From positions 154,318,001 to 154,382,000 of the forward strand of contig JBITNC010000001.1 of assembly GCA_050084985.1 (NCBI GenBank): DNA of 64,000 nt, in the 5' to 3' direction. The notes below the pieces were generated by a model. It saw only the letters and a program-made list of their open reading frames with translations. It did no database searches and was not told the DNA's origin. How positions within the stretch are numbered: position 1 is the first letter of the stretch; the number at the start of each line of letters is the position of its first letter. Below are positions 1 through 12,822 of the stretch, in pieces. Both the position numbers and the translations under genes were made by a program. Origin of the DNA: Nageia nagi. Taxonomy: Eukaryota > Pinophyta.

Positions 1-1869
1 AGGCTGAAAAGGTCCTTGATCATTGTAGACTCTATATTAAGTTTGAGACTCATCAATGTATTCTACACATCTTTATTGAAATTCAATTAAATATTTGTGA
101 GCCATTAACCAGTCCATGCCCAAAATTATGTCATAATTGGCTAAAGAAACCACATACAAATCCCAAATGGTAGATCCCTTAGGTAATTCTATTTCAACAT
201 CCCTAAAATTTTATCTAATAGGGTATTTTTTCCAAATCCAAACTCCACTTTCCATCCATTTATCGAAAATTTTGGTGCCTTAGACATGTCTTTAACTAAG
301 GAATTTGAAATAAAATTATCTCTAGCACCATAATCTATCAAAACCCTAAATTATTTACTAGAGAGTTTACATAGAATTTGAAGGGAAGTGGTTTGTACTC
401 TCGTCTAAGTTGATCTGAAAGTTCCAAAAAAATGGTGCTCTTTAGGTTGATTTGCCTTCAAAGGGCAGTGATTTGCATAATGAGCTCCATCATAGTTCTA
501 ACATCCATCTCTAAAACCCCTTTTTTGTTCCAAAAACTTATCCTTGGGTACATTCTAATTATCTCTTCTATCTAAAAACCCTTAACTATGGTTCTTGGAC
601 CCTTGGCTTCCATTCCCATGGTTATAATTTTATTTTTAAAACTGTTGATTTTTCCTCTAAATTTTTTTTTTGTTAACTTTGTTTTCAAATGGCATTTTCT
701 CAAATTTGGGTGGATTACCATCTTTATTAACATAATTATTATCCTTAATATTCTTGTTTCTTGGATACTAAGCTTGTTGTTCCTATTCCCATCTCAAGAA
801 TCCTAGATTTTTACTCTTTTGGTATATTTCCTTGTCTTTTTCATCTAGAAGATTGTAGCTTACAGAGGTTTTCTTAATTCCCAAATTGCATTCTTCTCTC
901 TTTGTAAGGTCATACACTTATTCAAGAATTTTGGTGCTTAACACATTCACCATAGTCTTGATCTTGGGGTCTAGCCCAATGAGAAATATGTGAACCTTCA
1001 TATAATTCTTATTTTTAGGAACATATTTGAGCAGCCTAACAAATTTTTGGTACTAGCTTTGGACACTCATGGATCCTTGTTGCAAGGTATAATATTTTTC
1101 ATATTTCTTATCATAATAGATTTGGGGAATGAATCTTTTATGAACTATTGAAACAAAGTTCAACCAATTAAGATATTGAATCCTATGCTCAATCTTATAA
1201 ACATTCCACCATTCTAGTGCAATGTCCTAAAATTTATAGGTAGCCCACATAGTCTTGGTTTCTAGAGATAAGTTCTTCATATAGAAGTATGTCTATGCTT
1301 CTGCTAACTATAACTCAACTTCTCACCCTCCTACTTATTGTTAAAATTCAAGATATGGGATTTCTTAATATCTAAAGCAAGATCCTATTCGATCATTTCC
1401 TGAATTTGATCATTTTTCCCTTTAGGCCTTGCTTATTATAGAATGGGTTCTTCTTGTGGATGCTTACCCTATTAATCTACCAGATTATTGGTAATATCCT
1501 ATTATTCTACCACTTGGTCTTGTAACCTTTTGATGGATTCTTCGCCTTCATTATTCCTAGTGGAATGGCTTGCAAAACTCTCTATTTCATTGTTATTAGG
1601 TTCCCTTCTATTGGAATTCCTCATTTTCCTATTCCTAATATTTTTACCTCTAACATTTCTTCTATTTTCCCTTGCATTATGATTCATAAGGATAACATTT
1701 CTCACACCTTGTTGCAGGTTACCATAAGCTCTTATTACGCATCTTAGGAGTTACATAATCTAATTCTATAAAATGGTATTTTTATTAGGCTTAAGCATAC
1801 TCATGTTGACCTCCTAAACTATTATAGCAAAAGAATCATGGACCATAGGCTAGAGGGTTTCAACTTGAT
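1..1869 (-). pseudogene. Gypsy element A: gag-protease remnant, truncated by window edge
   Basis: Read on the minus strand, this is the start of a Ty3/gypsy polyprotein. A short open stretch with a basic N-terminus lies at 1705-1502. A Retrotrans_gag-like core follows around 1300-850, with the motifs ALEWWN and LQQGSMSV. A decayed CCHC zinc knuckle at about 530-470 reads NYDGAHYANHC and has lost cysteines. The retropepsin site at about 350-310 reads LIDYGARDNFIS, where the family normally has D-S/T-G-A, so the catalytic Asp is kept but the next residue has changed to Tyr. Several stops and frame changes make it non-coding. RT and later domains would lie left of base 1. Gag would form the particle and the protease would process it. 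Family assignment is firm; lineage is not. Confidence 0.8.
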
Positions 1870-1881
1870 GCTCTGATACCA
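1870..1881 (-). promoter_or_regulatory. Primer binding site of gypsy element A (initiator Met-tRNA type)
   Basis: The minus strand reads TGGTATCAGAGC, the standard plant PBS complementary to the 3' end of initiator Met-tRNA, where minus-strand DNA synthesis is primed. It sits one base inside the LTR terminus CTACA and just upstream of the gag remnant, which fixes the orientation. Confidence 0.9.
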
Positions 1882-1882
1882 A

Positions 1883-3019
1883 TGTAGTGCTTCACCTATT
1901 TTTGACTTTACAAAACCCTAAAATTTTAGACCATTTTTAATTTAAACACTCAAATGGTGTAGGAATGGATAAGGTGATCCATATGAGCATGTTAATGCTA
2001 CTAGCTAGTTAGCATCCACATGACAAGATTGGAAAAATATGAATTAATAAACTATATTCATAATTCTTCTAGCATTCAATTCTCAATGCTGACCCTATTG
2101 GAAGATTCTATAAAGGTGATCCCACCATTTCTATTCACAAACTATGCAACATACATTGTAGTCATGATATTGTGGCATTTTTATTATGGGCCATATCACC
2201 CTAGAGATAAATCATCCATAAGGTTATGCATTTGTGGCATCTTTATTATGGCCCATATCACCCTAGAGATCAATCATCCATAAGGTTATGCATATTTCTC
2301 CAATGCTAACCCTCTTATTCATAGATGTAGATAGATTATCCTAGGTAATCATCCATATGAAATAGGTAAGCATCATCGCCTATGGAATAGTAATCATACT
2401 CCTATTTACTTGACTATATGTAGCATGAATACTAGTTACACTCACCTAGTAACTATAGTTTTATCAATTACTACCATCATCTAACAACTTGTTGAAGGTA
2501 TGAGATAATAGCCTACCCATATCTATCAACTAGGCTCATCATGATGTTTGACATCCCTGTGCCTATATCTTGGGGAGCCATGTGTATTAAAATAATACCC
2601 TCAAGTGGTTTGTTTAGTCTAATAAAATTTTAAAGCAAGATTATAAAGTAAAACCATCCCATACTAACATCCCTATAAATAATTGATTATGGACCAATTA
2701 TTAAGTTTTCTAGATTTCATGCTTGAATCAAGAAATAAGATATTGTTTCAATGAAAACAAACCACTTTTCCTATTGCTAATCATGTTTGATAAAAAAAAG
2801 CAATAAACTTATAAAACATGCATAAGAAGATTCAACAAGCTTATTCATGAAGCCATAGAATAATATTCAACAATACTTTACTATAAATATCCCATATGCA
2901 TGACAAGATGTAAGAATATTACTTTAAAAGAACACCAAATGCTAGAGAATAATAGCAATCCCTAAGATGCTTCTAAAAGTGGCTACTTCTAGTAAGGGAG
3001 TGTAGTGTAGAGTATAACA
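1883..3019 (-). repeat. Putative 5' LTR of gypsy element A
   Basis: The inner end is fixed by the adjacent PBS. On the minus strand the LTR would run from TGTTATACTC (3019) to GCACTACA (1883), giving TG...CA ends and about 1.1 kb. The outer boundary is a choice based on the TGTTA start, because the partner LTR is outside the window. It contains a 62-bp tandem duplication and no convincing ORF. Confidence 0.55.
2171..2294. repeat. 62-bp tandem duplication inside LTR A
   Basis: Two adjacent units begin at 2171 and 2233, both starting TGTGGCAT and ending in GGTTATGCAT, with only a few substitutions between them. It is a simple local duplication within the LTR. Confidence 0.9.
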
Positions 3020-5340
3020 TACTTAGGAAATATATTTTGGTTGTTGTTTAGTGAACTTACAACAACAAGGGATTGATTAAGCTTCTTTTCTATATCAATG
3101 TTCTAATCATTTTTCAACCCATAGTTTTTAACTCTTACTTTGATTAATTAATTTGTTTATATACTCATCATATCATTTGATCAACTTATAATATTGGTTT
3201 GAAGTATACTTACCTTTTATTTACCTTCTAGGGTTTTAACTTCTTGATTGGGTTTCCTTGTAAGATCACCTAAGCCTAAATATTTTATTTAAGCTAAAAC
3301 ATTACCATCCTATTTAAATCATTCCACAGTTATGTAAGTAACTAATGCCTTTTTCATTTTGATATTTCATGGATGTCTATTTTCTTGAACACAACACCAT
3401 AATTTCATTGTTATAATGAGTCATTAAATGTCCTATTTCCCCAATAATTTTATTGATTATCACAAGGGAGTTTCCCTTTTAATGTTAACATATCTATGTG
3501 CTACAATATGGTTCCTTAGTTCACATTAGTTATATTGTAATTAGGTTAGGGAATCCTTTGTAATATTTGATATGCATTTTAACAACATTTGGGCATATTA
3601 GGTTTCTTGTACCATTGTTTTATTTATCCTTACAAGACATCATTTATTTCATAATAACCTCATAAATTTATTATATCCACTTCTAATCATAAACATTGGA
3701 TGAGACAAAACATACTTAGTTCTTGCCTTATCACAAATATCTTACAAGTATGTCTTAGATACAAGGATTGTATACCTTGGTACATAAATAGTAAATAATT
3801 ACATGTATTTACAATTGAATATATAGTAATGGGTATTGAATTATGTTTATCATGATGATAACAATATATCTAAACTTGGGTAAACATAATTAGTAACTTG
3901 AGCATGATTTACATCATATTGTATGATGCATTTAATTACATGTGAGTTCCCATTCATTCAACATGATGAGTTTAAATCATGGTTTTGTAGAAACATATAA
4001 TAGAATGTATTTAATACATCTTCATCCTCTTGATGCATCTTCCTAACATCTTTGTCTTGCATGTTCATCCCAAGGATCCAAGACTTGTTGGTTGAAAGTA
4101 CTAGAAAAGATTTTAGAGTTGTTTGAGGATCATAACAACTTTTTCCATATTAACATGCATCCTACCCTAGATGCATCAATCTAATTTAATCAAATTCATT
4201 CAAGAATATGATAATTAATAGTACTCTATTATTGATCTAAAGAGGTTTTATGCTCTCACTAAAACTACCTCCCTTACTTGATCTTAGAGTAAAATCTCAC
4301 AATTTAGTCATATCATCAAAAATTTCACATGCATCAAATTCACTTCATAAGGTTCTTACGTAGTACTTTCAAATAATAAACATTAATTAAATCTTATAAG
4401 CTTCAATTATGTTTCATAGACTCACATACATCATTTGTTATCATTAAATATTGATACTCTACTATAAATTCATCCCAAAAGCTTTTATTATTAATTCTAA
4501 ATAGCTTTGGTTAAGCCCATCATAAGGTATTACAATAATATTTATTAAAATGTCCTTATTTTAATTAAATTTACTACATTAATTTATTTTCTTCTTTTAA
4601 GGTTATTAATATATTGAATATTGAAATAAATCTTTAGAATATAAACTAATTCCTAAGGAGGCTTCATGGGAGGAAGTAGATATACCATCGATGATATCCT
4701 TTTTCTTTTGTAGATGTATGATTACTATGAAGCTAGGATTTGAATTAGTATTAGCATAGGTATGATTCATAGAAAAATCCCATATTTTACTCTATTTTTC
4801 TATCTTTCAAGATTTGGATGCCATCATGGGGTGAATTTGGATTAAAGAAGTAAACCTAGAAGCTACCTATCTAGAATATATACCACAGGTAAATGAAGGA
4901 TGATGCCTTGTGAGATCAAGCTTGACTACCATCACTACGGACACTCAAATGATGTTAGAGACTTGGGTTATTCCATTCCTTAGTTGATTCTTCTCATTTT
5001 AGTATGTGTAGCTAAGTTTTAAATAAAAATTTGTGATAAATAATTGGTGTGATGGGATTAATATTTTGTACCAAAGCAATTGATACTCACAATAGACTTT
5101 ATTTTCCATGCTCATGTTCCTCCCAATCATCTACAATAACATGGTTGTTTTCCCTAATCACTTAATGAATAGGAGCTACGTATACAGACTCGTAAGGAAG
5201 ATTAGCATGCAAAGTGGAAAAGTATCACCTATAGCCAAATCTTATAGTGAGTAACATGGGATGAACTCGTAATAAAATCTCTAGCAAGGTGATGGATAAG
5301 CTTTGGTGGTTTAAACTAGCACTCATATATTATTGTGCAT
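3020..5340. other. Unassigned AT-rich spacer between elements A and B
   Basis: No long ORF, RNA gene or clear repeat is visible. The only coding-like trace is a possible chromodomain scrap at 4643-4684, listed separately. The stretch is probably decayed transposon sequence, but nothing in it proves a family. Confidence 0.5.
4643..4684 (+). pseudogene. Possible chromodomain C-terminal scrap of a chromovirus
   Basis: One frame reads KLIPKEASWEEVDI. The core EASWEE resembles the conserved W-E-x-E end of the chromodomain at the C-terminus of plant chromovirus integrases. There is no supporting integrase sequence upstream and the match is only about a dozen residues, so chance is possible. Confidence 0.3.
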
Positions 5341-6430
5341 TGATCAATAAACCATGGAATTAAAATTTAACATTAATTATCTTCTAGGATCATTCCTCAC
5401 TCAAATCTCATTAAGTGATTTTAAAGAAAAATTAGAGAGCATATATGCAAAACCAGAGAAGAAAATAGAACTCCAAATACATAGAGATAAGCAAGTTTTA
5501 CCCTGGTTCACCCAATGTGAGCTACATCTAGCAACAAAATTTCTCTTCAACAATGGATGGAATTCAAGTACATATGACCTCCATAATCTCTAGCACCTCT
5601 CCTCACATTCACATACACTCTTTTAGCTCTAAAAGGCACCATAAAGCTGAACTATACTCTCTAATAAGCTTCCTCTCCTCAACATGTCCAAGTTGCTCCC
5701 TTTTATACAATTTTTGGGATCAAATTTGTATGGTTTTATAACTAGGAAAAATAACAAAAATACCATATTTGGATACCCATTTGACTCCTTTATCCTCTTT
5801 TGCAGTTTGGGCTCAAGAGGTTTACAAAATCTTCCAATATGAGCTTACAAATAGGAAAAATCATGCTCTTTGGACTATTATAGACTTAAAAAATAATCTA
5901 AACCCAATAATAGGCCAAACAACCAATAAAAAAAAATATTTGCACAAAATCAAAATACATTCAAAAACCAATATTTGAGGTAGATCCAATCATAATGCAC
6001 CACTTAACACCTTGTAGGAGGCAATCAAAAGATATTGACTAGTAGTTTGGGAAAGGACTTGGTAGTGAGTAGTAGACGATTGTGATCTCCATTGACCCCA
6101 CTCTATTGTCGACTTGCACAAGCGGTCTATCTCCATGTCGCTTCCCCACATTAGTAGTCCTTTTGCAATGAGTCCCACCAAAAACAACTTATCACCCAAT
6201 ATTTGTTTTTTGGGATTTTTTAAAATATTTTAATTTATTTATTTTTTTAAACCTTTTCCTAAATTAAATATTACACCAAAATACTTCCAACTTCAAACAC
6301 CCATATCTTCCACATACGAAGATGAAATCACATTCTGGAAGAAGCATCGAAAAGCTAGTGATAATTTGAACAAATTGATACCACTAACCATGTTGATACT
6401 AAATACTATGAGGATCCAAATTTAAGATCA
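5341..6430 (-). repeat. 3' LTR of gypsy element B
   Basis: This 1.09-kb block is clearly related along its length to 15709-16801 and 49806-50895. Its right end, TTAAGATCA, is the LTR start on the minus strand (TGATCTT) and abuts a polypurine tract at 6431-6441. The left end is TGATCAATAAACC, against TGTTCCATAAACC in the other copies. A TATAAAAGGG box lies on the minus strand at 5698-5707, in the same position as in the other two LTRs. It has drifted from the other LTRs more than they have from each other. Confidence 0.88.
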
Positions 6431-6441
6431 TTCCTCCCCAT
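6431..6441 (-). promoter_or_regulatory. Polypurine tract of gypsy element B
   Basis: The minus strand reads ATGGGGAGGAA directly before the 3' LTR start TGATC. This is the expected place and composition for the plus-strand DNA primer of an LTR element, and it confirms minus orientation. Confidence 0.8.
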
Positions 6442-8202
6442 TGAAAAAGAGCTTTTGACCCTAAAATTGCTTAGGATGGTGGAATAAGGTGAGGGTAGAG
6501 TTCCCTAACTCAATCAACAACATACCAGTTGGCCTTATGTGGGTGTTTGTATTTCAATCCAATACACCACACCTCATATTCACCATTGCATGATGATCTC
6601 TTTTTCTTTTCAAATATTGCATTCTCAGCTAGAACACTCATGTGCTTAGGGGTTAAATACTCAATGGATGGCAACATGGCACTTGTATCTTCTACAACCA
6701 AGGCTGGTTCATACAACTTCAAATTATCTATATTAATAATGGAATAAATCTATATATAAGGTGGTAGGTACAACCAAAATGCATTATCATCTATTTGATC
6801 AATGATTGTAAAAGGCCCATACCTTATTGGTTTCAACATTTTTCCCTTACCATGCTATCTTTCCTTGCTAAGATGAAGCCATACTTGATCCCAAACCTAA
6901 AATTTGTGATCCACTCTATGATGATCATGCCTCTCTTTGTACTTTGTTTGACTCTTCTCCAATTGTTCCTTCACCTTTTGATGAATCAACTTGATCCTCT
7001 TAATATAATTCTTTACCTACTCCTCCTCACTATGAAGAATACTATCTCCATCACTGGATGAAGCAAAGGCCATATCGAAAGGTGACTTTGAAAAATAACC
7101 AAAACATGTCTTAAAAAGTGATTTGTTAGTAGAAGAGTGTATAGCTTTATTATATGCATGTTGTATATAATTCAAATTTTCATCCTAAGGATTAGTATGC
7201 TTACCATAATAACCTCATAAAAGGTGTACCATTATCCTATTTACCACTTTTGTTTGCCTATCTTTCTATGGATGGAATGTTGTACTCCTCTTTAACTTAG
7301 TGTCCATATTTCCCACAAAGTAGTCCAAAATTTACCAAGAAACCTGGAATTCCTATTAGAAATGATAGAAGTAGGAAGACCAAAATGTACCCACATATGA
7401 GTAAAGAAGAGATTGGTAGTCTCATGACCTATCATAGTCTTTTTACATGAAATTAGTATGCACATTTTACTAAATCTATCCATAACCATAAATAAATAAT
7501 TATTTCCTCTCTTAGAAATAGGTAAACCTTCAAAAAAATCCATAAATATACTCTCCCATGGTCATGTAGGAATAGATAATGGCATATAAAGATACAACTT
7601 CCTATTTTTGGGTTTGCTAACACTGTATAACATACAACCTCTAATATACCTGGATAGATGTTGTTCCATTTTAGGCTAATAATAATACTTTTGCAAATTA
7701 GCAAGATTATTACCAACACCAAAGTGTCCTACAATTCAAGAAGTGTGAACTTCCCTAATCAAATCATTCCTCTCACTAATAGGAATACAAAATTTTTCCA
7801 AATGATAAAGTAATCCATCATGCTCATGAAAGTCAATATTTCCAACCTCATTACCAAGACTCAGTCTATGATATATGCTTTAGAAATTAGGATCATCAAC
7901 ATATTATTCTTTATAACCCTCATGCATAAAATAACTATTTTGCAAAATAACAACAACTGAAACTATTGGTGATCTAGACAACATATCAACAATCTTATTT
8001 TGAGAATCTTTTTTATATCTAATCACCAAATGAAATTATTGCAAAAATCCCATCCAAGAAAAATATCTAGATTGTTGCGATTTAGATTATGATTGTAAAT
8101 ACTGTAAGGGTTGATGATCTGTATGAATTATTATCTCTTTACCAACCAAATAATGTTTCTATTTCTTCACACTTTGGACTAATGCAAACAACTCTTTTTC
8201 AT
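6442..8202 (-). pseudogene. Gypsy element B: RNase H end, integrase and C-terminal tail
   Basis: Read right to left, the RNase H C-terminal half comes first (8202-7960), with ELFALVQ and later a K-x-VDMLSR motif. A decayed zinc-binding region follows, then the integrase core at 7543-7292. The core begins MDFFEGLPISKRG, which keeps the first catalytic Asp. The second catalytic Asp has changed: the segment reads SNRNSRF where chromoviruses normally have S-D-R-D-S-R-F. A tail at 6722-6490 with HPHKANWYVVD matches the conserved end of plant chromovirus polyproteins. Several stops and frameshifts lie between these blocks. The upstream half of RNase H resumes at 12823, so the gene is split by the nested insertion. 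Integrase would insert the cDNA copy; this one is dead. Confidence 0.85.
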
Positions 8203-8967
8203 TGTAATGACCCACCCTAAATGCATTATTTTCCCTCGATTACTTTTGAGGATACGATTAAAACCAAGTTTGAAATATTATCATGTGATGATGCATCTTA
8301 AGTTGAGAAAAATATTACTTATGTCAATTTTATGCTAGCTTCAAGATTTTGACACTGGTAACAGGTCAAGTCAAGATGAAAGAATGATCAAAGGACCTTA
8401 AGGACCCACTATGAAATGGTGATAGGAACGAAAGGGTAAGAAGGAGAAAATGATTGGCATTGAATTTTTGACAAACTCATAAGGACCCTTAGTAAATCAT
8501 ATAGATGAATATTAAAACTATGATTTCTATAATACCTCTGTGTGCAGGTGTGAATGTGCACTAATAAATTTATCTTGCAAGTTTAAGGTATTATTGCAAG
8601 TAATAAATGTGTGCTAAAAGATTGATGTGCATTTTCAAAAATTTATTAACTACCTAAAAGGAATATTCTATTGATTAAAATACAAATTTTAATCTAGGAT
8701 ATTAGTAACAATCAATAAAACTAAACTTAAAGGGTAAGAAAGAACACTTATCTTTTCTAAATAATTATATTACTTTGTAACCTCCAAAAATAATTGAATT
8801 CTTAACCCCACCCAATTTATTATTTGAAGGTAGGTGCCAATGAAATGAAATAAAGTTTTGTAGATGTCTCAAAACCTTCACAAAAATATCAACATCTCCA
8901 CCTTACATGTAAATGTGATGAGATGAAATAATAATTTTTTTCTTAGAAGTACTAACCCCATTTGGCT

Positions 8968-8975
8968 TATAAATA
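8968..8975 (+). promoter_or_regulatory. TATA-like box in the nested insertion
   Basis: TATAAATA lies about 765 bases after the TGTAATGACC start and is followed by pyrimidine-rich TCTCTCCC, an arrangement typical of a U3/R junction in a plant LTR. This would make 8203 the start of a plus-strand LTR. No partner LTR was found, so the promoter reading is tentative. Confidence 0.3.
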
Positions 8976-9649
8976 TTGAGGATTTTTAGAGGAATAAACA
9001 TTCTCTCCCATTCTTTCAAGAACTATGCTTTAAAGTCATGTGGAGAAAAGAATCCTCTTCTCTTAAGCTCAAGTACTTTCTCTTTGCTTTTTAGTTATTT
9101 GGTTTTAAAAATGCTTGGTTACATTGTATATTTTGCATTCATTGTAGTTTGAAGAGAGATAGGCTCTTTTAATTCTTTATGACAGTATTACTAGTAAAGT
9201 ATTATGGGAAAAGAATTTATTCTGATTATTTGGTACTCTTATATAAGACGTTTGGTACACATGCTTAGACAAGTTATTGTCTTACTATTAATGTACTTTA
9301 TAAAAGACCTCTTTAGAATTATTTAATATTTTTATATGTTTAATTTTGTACAATGTTATGTTTTAAAAATTGGTTGCATTTATTATAGTTTGTTGAAAGA
9401 ATATGGGTACATTTAAGAATTTATGACATTAATACTATTAAAGTTCTTGAAGTAGCCTTTTTGGTTGGTATATTACATGTGAAGACTTATACTCTATATC
9501 TAAAAGCAAAGGAAAAGAGAGTCAATTATTGACTTGGTTGGTATGAAAAGACACTACCGATTGTTATATATTGTACTATCCTATTTATTTAAAAACAAAA
9601 ATACAAGGGAATCTTACCTAAAAAATCAATAATCCACCAAGGATCCAAG

Positions 9650-11110
9650 CAAGTAATATCTCTACATTTGAACATGTGAAAAGAAAAGCCCATTTTCTTC
9701 TCCACCCAAAATCAGGTACATTCCTTTATTAATCACCTAGTTCACTTTGGAATTATTTGATGTTATTTAATATGGTCTACGAAATAAATGTTTATCAATG
9801 AGACATGATGTGGAGGTATGGCATTTTTTGTTTGAATGTCAGAAAGGAATTAATTATTGTCACTTATCCGAATGTATTCTATTATTGGATTTGTAAGCTA
9901 TTTGAAATCAAAACTAATGGATACTTTTCGAAGTTTCTGGACTCTCCTTACCCTGTGCATTTCTCCACAACCATTGAACGGCCAATTGTAAAGGGATTTA
10001 GTTATCAAATAATTTGAGATGAATCTCCCTTTCCTCCTCTAGAATCTCCATGATGGAAACAATGGCAATGTTACAGAATTTAATTTTGGGTTGTTTATAT
10101 GATTGCATCGATTTGTATTGCTTTGACGTCTTTTCTCTTATAAGGATTAATTGATTAAGTAGATGAGAAATTTTGTGAAGTTACTGAATTTCTTGTAACC
10201 TTCCTTTTCCATGGCGAGTTCTTTGAGAACCCCTTTCTACGCATCATCTGTGATCATTAAATCCATGAAACATGTTTGCAACATGCCTGCTGTGTAAAAA
10301 ATATATATATACCGAACCTGGCGTATCCTTCTATGTTTTGCAGACATGACTATCAGACATTCATGGCTATGCAATTGATGAGGAACCAGTTTTAACTACG
10401 CTTTGATGCCTCTTCACATTTTCATTTTGAACTTTTACATTGGAACATACCTTTAACATTTCTTTGGTCTTTGTATTCCATGAGTTTGTATTGTGATGCC
10501 AAGCAATCATAGTATTTTGCGCCCCTCCTGTGTATCTTTACACATAACAGAAGAATGCTAGTAACGGTCTCAGAGTCCGGCTTGATATGACATTAATTTA
10601 CACCATATTGTATCCATGAATTGGTGTTTTCAATCATGGACTCTTCCACCACATGTATTTCGTGCTACTCCTGCAATCATTATATCCCATACGATTGCCT
10701 TTGATAGAGTCCATTCTTCCTTCTTGAGTTCTTATGATGGCACACGTTGGAAAATGTTGACAAAGATTGTAGGATTCGGATGATGTCACGCATTCCCCTG
10801 AGATCGTATTGTATTGAGGCACAATCTCAAACCTTGAAGCTCTTCCAATGACCATTACCTTCTATGAGGTTTGTTACAGCAAGCTAACTGCTTCTGGCCT
10901 TGTGTGATCCTTCCCATACATGGTTATCATGCCCACTATATTTAATTGAAAAACCATTTGTATGTATCAGCACTGGCAGGATTCATCTTTATAAATCTAG
11001 AAGCTTGGACTATTTCCAAATAGTGTATTTTTTGAAAAACGCATAATAGAAGCATCGTCCAAGGCTGTCTGAATAGGAGTCTTCAGATAAACAACCATTC
11101 TCGGAAACCA
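9650..11110. other. Compositionally distinct, less AT-rich segment of unknown origin
   Basis: This stretch looks less AT-rich and more complex than its surroundings. Short open stretches occur on both strands, the longest at 10855-10634 on the minus strand (73 codons), ending in KYMWWKSP. None matches a family I recognise, and all are broken by stops. A captured host-gene fragment with introns inside the insertion is possible but unproven. Confidence 0.35.
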
Positions 11111-12822
11111 CCATCTCATTTATGCACACCTTTTAACATTGGTTAATAATTTGATTTGATAGAAGTGTGGCAGACAAAAAGAAGGGGCCAAAAACTCAAA
11201 TTTAAAAGAAAAAGATATTATATAAAAGATTTTTGTTTACTTTTCTTTATTCTCTGGTATACTATAGTGAATAATTAATATATGACAATTAAGTTTCTAA
11301 GGTTGAGGTATAAAATAGAATATGAGATATTTATGGTTTCACGTACTAAAAGAATTATCTTAATGGTAAAATAAAATTTATATTTTAAGAAAATGTTTTG
11401 AGTAAGATGAGATTTTAATGACAATTTGATTAAAGTTTACTTTTGTTTAAAAGGTGTGATGTTTAAAAGTTGCTATATATATATAAAAATTTAATGCAAA
11501 TCTTCTAGTATTGTATTCCATTTTTAGTGTGAAAGATATTAGATATAATGCTATTGAGTAAATTTCATGCGACCAAGGAAGGGAGGCATCCCTATAAAGG
11601 GCATAAAAACTCCTGAGGTCCACAACAGAGTTAGATGATATATTATTAGTTACTTTGCATCATGATCAATTATAAAAAAAGGTCCATGAAGTTGATCGAT
11701 GCTTAAAGGTCGATAAAGGTGTTCTATGCCAAGACAAATATGAACTACTATTCCATGAGATGATATAATGGCATTACATTTGTATTCCAAGATTTGATGT
11801 ATTATTGACCTTTGTAATTCCTTGTAATAAATTATGGAAGCTTTATGGTATATGATAGTAAATATCATTAAACTAGAAACTTGATGAGTGGATTTCACTA
11901 GATGTATATGTTCCTTTTGTAGTTAATATTTTGTATTAGCTTAGAGATGACCAATGAAGATAGTTTCATATTTATGTCTTGATCATAAATTGAAATGATG
12001 AATGAAAATTAAATAAGTTCATGTGTTGAGCAACTAAATATATGGTTCATGTTAGATAAAATATGGATGAAATGCTAGCATTATAGTTGTTCAACGCTAT
12101 AGATAATAATGGGTAAATAATATTTCATTTTTATGACATCTATTAGGGAAAATAATAAATAATTGATCATTATAATTCAATAGAGATTGACAAATATAAT
12201 ACACTAAGGTAAGTGAAGAAGATAGATACGATTTATACCCCAAATCAATCCAAAACTATCCCAACAACTTGAGAACAATTATAAAATAGATTTATGGTTC
12301 CTAATGTAAATTTGGGATCACTCGAAAAGCATTAAGGATCTTTGGAAATATAATGAGTATAAATGGGAACCAATGGGAATGATAGGGACCCTTTGGGAAT
12401 AATTAGGATAGTTGGGGATACAAAAGGAAACAAATTGAGATGCTTGGAATTGTTATGGGGTCTAAATACGAAGATTTCTTAAACATTGATTTGCACTTAA
12501 ACTAATAAAACTTTAAGGAATACAAGTACCTCACAAGCTTAAGAACATGGTAAATAAGTCCAAATAAAACAAGGGTATGATCATCAGGGGTATCCACTCA
12601 CAAGAGAGGGTAGGAATACCTAGTGAACGTACCTTGGTAATTAGAAAGAAAGGATAAGGGTTAAATAAAGTCGATAAGGTAGCAATATATAAAACATGTG
12701 AGGTATATATCCTTAAATAATAAACCTTAAGAAGCCAATGATTTGATAAATGATAAAAAAAAAGATCATAAATTTAAGGGGTTTTAGATGGTGAAAGTTT
12801 GAGTTATGTTATAGTCATAAGT

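Larger units (their letters stand above)
8203..12822. mobile_element. 4.6-kb insertion nested in the RNase H of gypsy element B, class unknown
   Basis: RNase H reading of element B breaks after CATTG at 8204 and resumes at about 12823 in register: NYPTY on the right side continues into NEKELFALVQ on the left once the block is removed. The inserted block starts TGTAATGACCCACCC, a common plant LTR-like start. I find no matching terminal repeat, no clean target duplication and no transposon ORF. Its right third (11292-12822) is shared with 40142-46975 by segmental duplication. It may be an eroded LTR element, several nested insertions, or a captured piece of other DNA. Confidence 0.7.

Noticed and set aside
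588-806. Plus-strand hydrophobic 72-codon frame that looks like a membrane protein
   Set aside because: It is antisense to the gag remnant of gypsy A; T-rich DNA gives hydrophobic codons.
1870-1881. tRNA gene fragments at the TGGTATCAGAGC sites
   Set aside because: Only the complement of the tRNA 3' end is present, next to LTRs. These are primer binding sites; no cloverleaf was seen.
10634-10855. Possible PPR or other host gene on the minus strand
   Set aside because: A phrase nearby (VGMITMYGKDHTRPEAVSLL) loosely recalls PPR repeats, but the helices do not continue and stops intervene. Kept only as an unassigned segment.
11650-11898. Minus-strand 82-codon frame almost identical to one at 40745-40497
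   Set aside because: The two lie in the duplicated segment, and the DNA is equally similar outside the frame. Conservation reflects recent duplication, not selection.
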